A DNA stretch of 28,294 nucleotides from Hyphochytrium catenoides (Eukaryota > Sar > Hyphochytriomycetes > Hyphochytriales > Hyphochytriaceae), in assembly GCA_900088475.1 (NCBI GenBank), contig FLMG01000540.1, forward strand, positions 109,248-137,541. The letters are read 5' to 3'. Made by a program: the position numbers and the translations under genes. How positions within the stretch are numbered: the first letter of the stretch is position 1; the number at the start of each line of letters is the position of its first letter. A model generated the notes under the pieces. The model ran no database searches. It was not told the origin of the DNA and saw nothing but the letters and a program-made list of their open reading frames with translations. Positions 21,262-28,294 of this stretch are shown here, piece by piece.

Positions 21262-21846
21262 GGTGCCAGAAGAGCTCTTCTGAAGAACTTAGTTCTTGCT
21301 ATGTTGTTTAGTCCGTGGTGTACCTAACGTTTATGTCACAGGGCAAGAAAGGGCAATCACAAGCCCGACGGTTGGCTATCTCTCGGTCAATGAGTCAATG
21401 CATCTGCATCTTCGTCAGGATCAACACCAATCTGCGGATGGAAGGTGAAGCTTCGTCTTTTCCGTAAAGATTCTCAGCGTTAGCGGCTCACAAGATAATG
21501 AGCGGGTGAGGAAGGTGCGCAATCTTCCAGAGGATGGGTGGGGAGATAAATGGACAACTCGTATAACCTAAGGCCTAGATGGGTAGGAGACACGTTCCGA
21601 AAGCTTCAATATTTCCCTCATATCCGAAAGGTTTCGGAAACTTAGGAAAGTTTCTCAATCATCGCTGCTGGTCTATGGCGGAGATTGGCTGGAGGCTCAG
21701 AAAAGTGGCTTTTTAGCCGAAAGTCGGAGATTGCAGAGATTGACTGACAGAGTTTTGAGATTTCTCTTTGCTCTTCAGACGCCTTTACTGGCCGTGGTGG
21801 GATACTCGTGATCACGTGTGGGGTTGCAGATCGCGAGGACGGAAGG
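21262..21846. promoter_or_regulatory. Divergent promoter region between CCT2 and bL25m
   Basis: These 585 bp separate two start codons pointing outward. They contain two adjacent inverted repeats at 21623-21638 and 21637-21654. No canonical TATA box was identified. The regulatory role is inferred from position. Confidence 0.45.
21623..21654. repeat. Two overlapping inverted repeats in the divergent promoter
   Basis: TCCGAAA (21623-21629) pairs with TTTCGGA (21632-21638) across a 2-nt gap. GAAACTT (21637-21643) pairs with AAGTTTC (21648-21654) across a 4-nt gap. Such 7-bp half-sites could bind dimeric transcription factors. No known site is claimed. Confidence 0.65.
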
Positions 21847-23149
21847 ATGTTTACGCTACGTTTACTTGCGCGACCCGGCTTACGGGCTTTGACGGCCAGC
21901 AGATGTATTCCTAGCGAGTGCATTGCTCCGGTTGTATCCATGCAGCATAGAAATATTATATCAAATGCTGACTACCCAGAGGGCAAGGTCTATGTGGATA
22001 TGATGTCACACTTGGTAAAGCAAAAGAAGAAAGAGAAGGGTCCAACAGCAAATTTCCCAGAAGGTGTTGAGATTGATAAGGAGGTAGGCACCTCTTTGGC
22101 TCTCCAACATACGAACATCTTTCCCTAATGCTGTCACCCTAATGCTGTCACAGTTGTTTGACACACTGCCAGTACTTAAAGCCACCGCTAGACACAAGCT
22201 TAAAAAGTACGCTACCGCCAAGTTGCGGGAGGAAGGCCTGATGCCTGGAGTTATTACCGGCCTTGGAGATAACGGCCGCCGGACCATACAGAATATTACC
22301 CTTAGTTTTATTGAGTTCCAGAAGCTGATGAGGAGGAGCGGCAAGTCATTGTACGCTACACTCATCGCCCTCGAGGTGCATGGCAAGACTGAGCTGGTTC
22401 TTGTCCGAGAGATCTACTATGAACCAGGTAATGCCCGAACCGCCACCCTATTCGTCTCTCTCCACTCTCCTTCTCGAGCTACCCCTCGCATCTACTGGCA
22501 TTGGCAAATGTAATGCAGTCCTTAGTGTCGCTATCGTCGCCCTCTGTCAGTCGGAAACTTATCCCATTGCTGCTCCCCTCCATAGTGCGTTTAAACCCAA
22601 ACTCGGTCACGTTCGTTCGGTTTAATAGCAAGAAGCCCATTCCTATTCCTCTTGAGATCACGAATGAAGATGCATCACCAGCGATCAAGCGTGGCGGTTA
22701 TATGAACTTCGTTGTCCCCAAGATAGCCTGCAAAGTTGAAGGGTTCAACATTCCAAAGACCTTGGACATCAACGTCGCGGGCAAAGAAATGAATACAAGG
22801 GTAAGCAACAGGTCGCATTGAATTCTTGAGCATGAGAGTGTTGAGGACTTGGAGCTTCCGTGACCCTCGCGTATTGATGTCGCCTCTCTGCTGTCTCTCT
22901 CGCTACCATAAAGCTCCTACCAGTCCTAGTCCTGGTGTCTCATCGCATGTCCTCTTCCAATCAAAGAGATGAACTAAGCAACGGCGTTTGTGTGTCCTTA
23001 TTTTGCTCTCCATTTAGATCTATCTCAAGGATCTTGACATTCCTCCCAACGTACATCCTCTCGAACGGTACGAGGGTAAAGTTCTTGCAAAGGTAACTGG
23101 TAGCAGACGGTTGAAAGTCCAGGAAGAACCCTCCGGCGGGGCTTCCTGA
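21847..23149 (+). CDS. Mitochondrial ribosomal protein bL25m (L25/TL5/CTC family)
   Basis: bL25 binds 5S rRNA or the central protuberance of bacterial-type large subunits. The exons are 21847-22083, 22154-22427, 22586-22800 and 23018-23149 (TGA), phases consistent, giving 285 residues. The start MFTLRLLARPGLRALTASRC is basic, rich in Leu, Arg and Ala and lacks acidic residues, like a mitochondrial presequence. Exon 2 carries the N-terminal L25 domain (LKKYATAKLREEGLMPGVIT, then ALEVHGKTELVLVREIYYEP). Exons 3 and 4 carry the TL5-type C-terminal domain (RGGYMNFVVPKIACKVEG, NIPKTLDINVAGKEM, IYLKDLDIPPNVHPL, GKVLAKVTG). The family placement is from these patterns; a plastid location is the main alternative. 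It is divergent with CCT2 and convergent with CCDC146. Confidence 0.85.
22123..22150 (+). repeat. Perfect 14-bp tandem duplication at a 3' splice site
   Basis: ccctaatgctgtca occurs twice in tandem (22123-22136 and 22137-22150), directly before the cag acceptor of bL25m exon 2. Each copy carries a ctaat that could serve as a branch site. Confidence 0.9.
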
Positions 23150-23446
23150 GAGTGAGGGGAAGACGAAAGAGAACAGACAGGATCCTTGAAGAGCGATACC
23201 ATTGGAGAGGACAAGGGGATAGTGGCACTAGCCTATCTCAACCCTTCAAGTGTTTCTTCGCCTTTAGAGGAATCGTATCCTGCTTATTTAAAGCTATTAT
23301 CGGACATCAATGGATGTCCTTCTGCCATGATCCGCGGCACTGTTATTGATATGGTCCATGTCACAACTTCCTTGTCAATTATTATTCAGCACAGACAAGG
23401 AGAATGAGAGATAGCACAAGCAGTGGCGGTATGATTGTGGGTCGCC
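23150..23446. other. Convergent 3' region between bL25m and CCDC146
   Basis: These 297 bp between two facing stop codons hold a plus-strand open frame (23186-23407) without an ATG start or splice partners. I read it as shared 3' UTR. Confidence 0.45.
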
Positions 23447-26400
23447 TTATATCTCAATATCCTTCTGAACCGGCTTTCGCATGTGCCGCATCGTAGAGCC
23501 GGCTTCTTGTGGACGGAAAGGTGCCTGTGCTCCGTAAGGCTTTGGAATGCCAAGCTCGTCGCTCACATAAGCAGATGGTCTTGCCTCTGCCGTAGTTTTT
23601 ACGTTGTACTTGCCAACGTAGCGATGGCTGATATGGGAAGAGGGATTCGTAGGAGACGGGGAGTTAGAACTAATAGGGATGAGATCGAGAGTATTATTGG
23701 AGATAGAACTTTTAGGACTGTTGTTACCTGTTCTCAGAAGAGATATTTGTGCCCTGTCCTCGGTGTTTCTCCCGCTGTAGGCGATGCCATTCCTGCTCGG
23801 CCTCCGCTGTCGGCACCTCACCCTGGGCCAGCTTGTCCTTTGCCTGCTGATGCTCATCCCTCACTCTATGGCACTGCTTCTCCAGCTTGACTACGATGGC
23901 CTGAACGAGGAGACAAGGGCATGGAGGGCCACGCAGCATGAAGGCATTGCACGCAGTTGGTCACATCTTGAGAATAAGCTTGCACTAAGGGCGAAGGAAG
24001 GCCTACCTGAAACATCGAGAGCTCGGAGACATGGGCCATGGTTTTTCTGTTGATTTCCTTGATTCGTGCCTGTAGGTCATTCACCTTACGTGCTGCTTCC
24101 AGGTTGGCGTCCCTCGAGCTCTTAGCCTGAGCTTTCAGTTCCTCTATTTGGGCCGTAACCTAAGGGTGATCATCCAAAGTCGGTTATTCCAATGGGAGAG
24201 GAATACTTGCTTGGAGGGAAAGGAAACAATTCATAATCGTAGAGGAGGCGGATCAATGAGGATCGGAAAGATATGGAGCAGGCGACAGATGGATGAGGCG
24301 TACGAGCTCTTAGTAGAGCATAAGGCGTCTGGAAGAGAGCAGGGATAACACTTGCGAGGTGAGAAGCGTAAGGGGTTATGAACTCCATTCTGCTGCAGGT
24401 GAGGGGAAGGCAGCTTATCATGAACGTGAAGAATAGTTCAGGCGTAAGTTTGACTAAGAGATAAATAAAGCGAGAGCTGAAGTGTAGACTGTCACCTCCT
24501 CCAATATTAGCTCTTTAGCAATGAGGTGATCCTTTCTGTATGTCAACCTCTCCTCCAGCACTTGGAGCTTGCTGCTCAGCTGGAGACTGTCCGGATCTTG
24601 GCCCTAAGAGGCACAGGACAGGTACAAAACTGTGTCATGCTTGGCAACTAAGCGAAGGGATCGCGGCAAAGGCTTACCTCTAGAGTCTTCCATCGATCTG
24701 AGAGGCTGGGATTCTCAATCAAACTGCACAGACTCTCGGAGGTCTTTTGTTCTTCTTCAAGCTCCTGGAGTCATACCCCGTAAGCGCATTCCTTCCTTCC
24801 TCAATCATCAAGCTGCATAACTCTGACTGCTTCCTGCCACCTCTCAGATCTGGGGTCGAGGTCCCTCTACACATCACTCGTACCCTCTCTAACTCCATCA
24901 TCTGTCTACTCCACCCTCCAGTATCAGCCTTCTTGCCTGCGGGTTTATGTCTATCTGTGCGGACATTTTTGCCGTCTCTATGGACCTAGTTTTAGCCTCT
25001 CACCCAATGCTTCACTACTGGGACCGATGCTTCTTATAGATCAGCCTCTCTTCCATTCCATTGAGAGGACTTCTCTTATTCTTACCTTTGTCAGTTTGAG
25101 GATTTGCTCAACATACTGAGGTGCCCGAGGGATTTTCTTGCGCAAGACTTCCAGGCGTCTCTTCAACTCCATCAGCTCAGTATGCAATCTCCTGATGTCA
25201 GCCTCTCTTTCCTTGAGGAGCAGCTCACCTTCCTTTAGGCGAATTTCATAGAGATTACTCTTCTCGTAGAGAATACAGAGCTCGTCATTGCGAGCTATAA
25301 GCTGTATGCCAATCTGGTTGCGGGCATCAACGGCCATTTCGAACTAGATGGAAGAGGGTGCGAAAGAAGAGTTAAGGATTAGCCTCATAAGCGGCCTCCA
25401 AGCCCTTTTGCTCTTCGTTGTCTTGGGTTTAACCTTGCATGTCGAGCGCCTAATGTACCCTTTGCCCTAGTCCCATCGCTAATACTCCCTTCTTCATACG
25501 TAAGACTCTAGTTCCCGTCTTTTCTCTTCAGCCTAGACAATCTCTTACCTCTTTCTTGAGCTTCATCATGTCCTTCTCCAAATTGTTGATTATTGAGTTA
25601 TGCTTGTCAATCTCCATAATCTGTTGCTCTACCAGCTCCTGCTTCTGCCGATAGCTGTCCTGGAACCGGTTCATCTCCGTTCTCAAGTAATCTCGCTTAT
25701 TAACAGACAGCTGGTGAGCCAATTGCTCCTTCGTAATGAGCCTGACCTTTGACTGGCTCTCGTTCCGTAAAATTTCTACTTCGTTCATCAGAATCTGGAT
25801 CTTCTCCTTCATCTCTGCTAACACCTGTGTGCTGATCTGAAGACGACGACAGCGAGGAATAAGGGAAGTAGCTGAGATGATATTTGGAGACCAAACGAAT
25901 CATAGGAAGAGGCAATAGTAGTCACTTCCCGCTCTCCCGCTCTTGCCTGAAATAGCTACTTCCAAAAAAGGCCTGAAGTCCACCTTACCTGTATAAGATT
26001 GACATACTTGTTCCGCTCAGACTTCACGACATCGTACAGAGCTGAATACTCCTTCAAGCGATTGTTGGCATCATTGCACCTGGCGAAAAGAAAAAGCACA
26101 AGGAGCGAACAAAAGAAAATAAGTGAGAAACGCAGGGTGTCGGCTAACGGCGAAAGAGGTCACTGGGCGGTTGTGCCGGACGTGGGTTTTAACACGGATG
26201 AGGGTAGGTAACAGAGAACCCAGCTCACCTCTTTGTCAAGTCAATAACTTCGAGCTCCTTGATTTTCACCTGCTCACGAGTCTCCTGCCCGTTAAGTTGC
26301 GCTTTGGAGCACTCCCGAGCCTTGATCTCTCTCTGTAAATGGAGGATGCTGTAGGATACCTGCAGAAAATATACTGAATGATAGCCTTTCACACTCACCT

Positions 26401-28294
26401 GGGCACTCAGTGTAGCTATTAGCTTTCTCTGTTTCAGCTCCTCCGCTATCCAGAGCGCTAGCTCTTCTTCTAATGTTCTAACATCCTTAGTTAAGCGTTC
26501 CAAGCGTTCCTGGAAACAAGCAAGACGGGAGGGCGCACGCGGGTTCATGAAGAGGTGAATGAAGCTGCATTTGGGAAGATGTCTCTAGGCAAAACAAGCA
26601 CCTTTTGAGCCTCCTCCAAATTTTCCTGTTTAAGAAATTTGGCGAGAAATAGGGCAATCTGCTGCTTAATTTCTTCGAGCTTAACTTTGGACAGAGCATT
26701 ATCCCTCTGCAATAGCTCGAGCTGCTTCTTGGTATCAGTCACCTAACATAGTCACAGAGCGTTACTACAGGCTTTCGACCACTGAGCCAGAGCGTCATTG
26801 AGCTCGAGGCCTGCAATATATCGGGGTTTGCGAAGGCCTAGCGTGTGTATCATCAGACAAGCTACCTGCGCTTTGAGGTTAGGAAGGACCATCTTGGCCT
26901 GATCAACCATGATCTGTTTCCTTTTGTACGCTTTCTTCAACCTGTCGAATTCCTGGGTAGAGAATGCTTAGTCTAAAGGAAGAGCAGCGTGTGTCTCCAC
27001 TCTCTTCCACCATGTTCCTTGTCAACTATTTGCTACTAAGGTCCTCTATCTTCCATTCACAAGCTTCATGGTTCATTACCTTGGTGGCATTGAGCAGGCG
27101 CTCGTTCTCGAACTTGAACAGATCACGAGCTGCCTCCTGATGAAGCTCCAGCTCAACTCTTCGTGTGATCTATTACACTTGAGAGGTCAGTCTTGCTCTA
27201 GGATAATGGCAAGGAGATCAATAGAAGGTGCGAGGTGACGACGGGCTGATGGGGTTTAGAGGGCCAGCAGTCTCCATGCCCATACCAGCTGATGGTGTTC
27301 CATCTTTTCCAGTTCCAGAGCCTTCGCTAGCTCTTCATGCTCGGCCTCCTTTTGATCAATCGTCTCTGCATTGGTGGTCACCCGATAGTTCAGCTCCTTT
27401 GCGGCTTCCTGAAGTCCATGAATTTATCAGGAAGCCATTGGGGCAAGCAGCAACCTTATACGAAGGAAGGGAAAACTAGCTGACCTCTGCCGCTTGAGCT
27501 TTTTGTAGACTACTGGTTAAATCCAAATCTATCTCCGCAGTTCGCTCTAGGAGCCGACGCAAGTCATTCTTGGAGCTGTCTACAGCCTTTTGCACGACGT
27601 CTGCCTGCTTTCTCAGCCGCTCGGGATCACCTTTCACCTGGTTCTGATGTCAAATGCAGGCAGATTGCGGAGTACTCTTTACTATGAGACACGCAGACCT
27701 TATTTAGATGAAGCTTTTTTTCTTCCAAAAGTTTCTCCAACTCAGCAGTCTTTGACAGTATCCCCAGTTGACGCGCTAGAAGATCCTCCCTGCGTTTGGT
27801 CTCCTCCTTCACAGGGCCAAGAATAATAAGAGTAAACGAGCGAAATATCACCAAAGGCAGAATAGCACTTGAGCCAACCTTCAAGGAAAGGTCAATCCGC
27901 TGGTCTTCTTCTTCCTGAGCTTTAATTGCGGCCTGTACTCGTTGAAATTCAGGTCCAACTATAGATTCATTCTCCTTTAGCAGTTCCTGCAGGAGTAAGT
28001 CTGCGGCGTCAGCCTCTGCCCCTACTTGCCTGTGACTCACTTCTTGAGCATCTCACCTGGTGCTGCCGCTCGTAGTCCTGCTTGGCCTTTTCAAGTTCTA
28101 TGAGCTCCACCGCTAGGGTGGAATCTCTTTCATCACTCTCACGAAGATTCCTCAGCCCTAAGTTACGTTGCTACCAATCTTGTGAGGGTGCTGCCACAAT
28201 CTGCATTCACAAACAACTCTGACCTGCTCTAAGGCACTCGTCTGGGCCGCGCGCTCCGACCTCGCGATACTCTCCTTTTCGGAGGTTATCTTTA
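23447..28294 (-). CDS. CCDC146: CCDC146 / MBO2 flagellar coiled-coil protein, C-terminal ~855 residues, partial
   Basis: CCDC146 (MBO2 in Chlamydomonas) is a doublet-microtubule and centriole-associated coiled-coil protein needed for normal flagellar beating and sperm flagella. Nineteen exons are visible, 5' to 3': >28294-28224, 28170-28057, 27986-27879, 27806-27699, 27643-27485, 27408-27286, 27169-27080, 26952-26866, 26742-26602, 26509-26399, 26359-26229, 26079-25989, 25824-25549, 25343-25086, 24764-24678, 24603-24496, 24159-24007, 23900-23728 and 23627-23447. Every junction keeps frame. Strong family markers are [64 protein letters not shown] and the C-terminus [20 protein letters not shown] then RHMRKPV. 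The N-terminal hundred or so residues lie beyond the right edge. Almost the whole chain is predicted coiled coil. Confidence 0.93.

Noticed and set aside
21620-21656. Heat-shock element upstream of CCT2
   Set aside because: GAA and TTC blocks are present, but their spacing is off by one base from the required 5-bp alternating units.
23186-23407. Plus-strand open frame between bL25m and CCDC146
   Set aside because: No ATG start, no splice partner, and it lies within the tight convergent 3' region.
1-28294. tRNA, rRNA, CRISPR or transposase genes
   Set aside because: I looked for tRNA B-box-like motifs, regular spaced repeats and transposase motifs, and saw none that could be supported.

Overview
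This is nuclear DNA of a eukaryote with many short introns (mostly about 50-340 nt, GT-AG, plus one GC-AG). I reconstructed exons by hand by matching splice sites to reading phase and to recalled protein families; nothing was checked by computation or database search. Two genes point to a motile cilium or flagellum (CCDC146/MBO2 and BBOF1). An LpxD acyltransferase of the plant type suggests a photosynthetic lineage, such as a flagellated alga. I cannot name the species. Genes are packed tightly and most are spliced.

Layout from left to right. 1-387 (-): 5' half of cytosolic ribosomal protein L9, running off the left edge. 718-1101 (+): tentative 61-residue four-exon mini-gene. 1461-1745 (-): two-exon, 75-residue membrane protein. 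1746-2808: no clear gene, with a hairpin at 2361-2396. 2809-4690 (-): unrecognised coiled-coil protein whose 5' exons are unresolved. 5287-6624 (+): LpxD, nine exons, with a likely mitochondrial leader. 6762-10330 (-): large membrane-anchored subtilisin-like protease, eight exons. 10331-13260: about 2.9 kb without a supportable gene. 13261-16112 (+): BBOF1-like coiled-coil protein, nine exons. 16090-17685 (-): GPR137/TOM1-like multipass membrane protein, five exons, whose coding end overlaps that of BBOF1 by 23 bp. 18651-21261 (-): chaperonin subunit CCT2, ten exons. 21847-23149 (+): mitochondrial ribosomal protein bL25m, four exons. 23447-28294 (-): CCDC146/MBO2, nineteen exons visible, with the N-terminus off the right edge.

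The genes do not form an operon; they are independent nuclear genes. Three functional themes can be read. One is the flagellum: CCDC146, BBOF1, perhaps the unknown coiled-coil gene, and CCT2, which folds tubulin. The second is mitochondrial: bL25m and probably LpxD. The third is general housekeeping (RPL9) plus membrane and secretory proteins (subtilase, GPR137-like). No mobile elements, tRNA or rRNA genes, CRISPR arrays or bacterial operons were seen.
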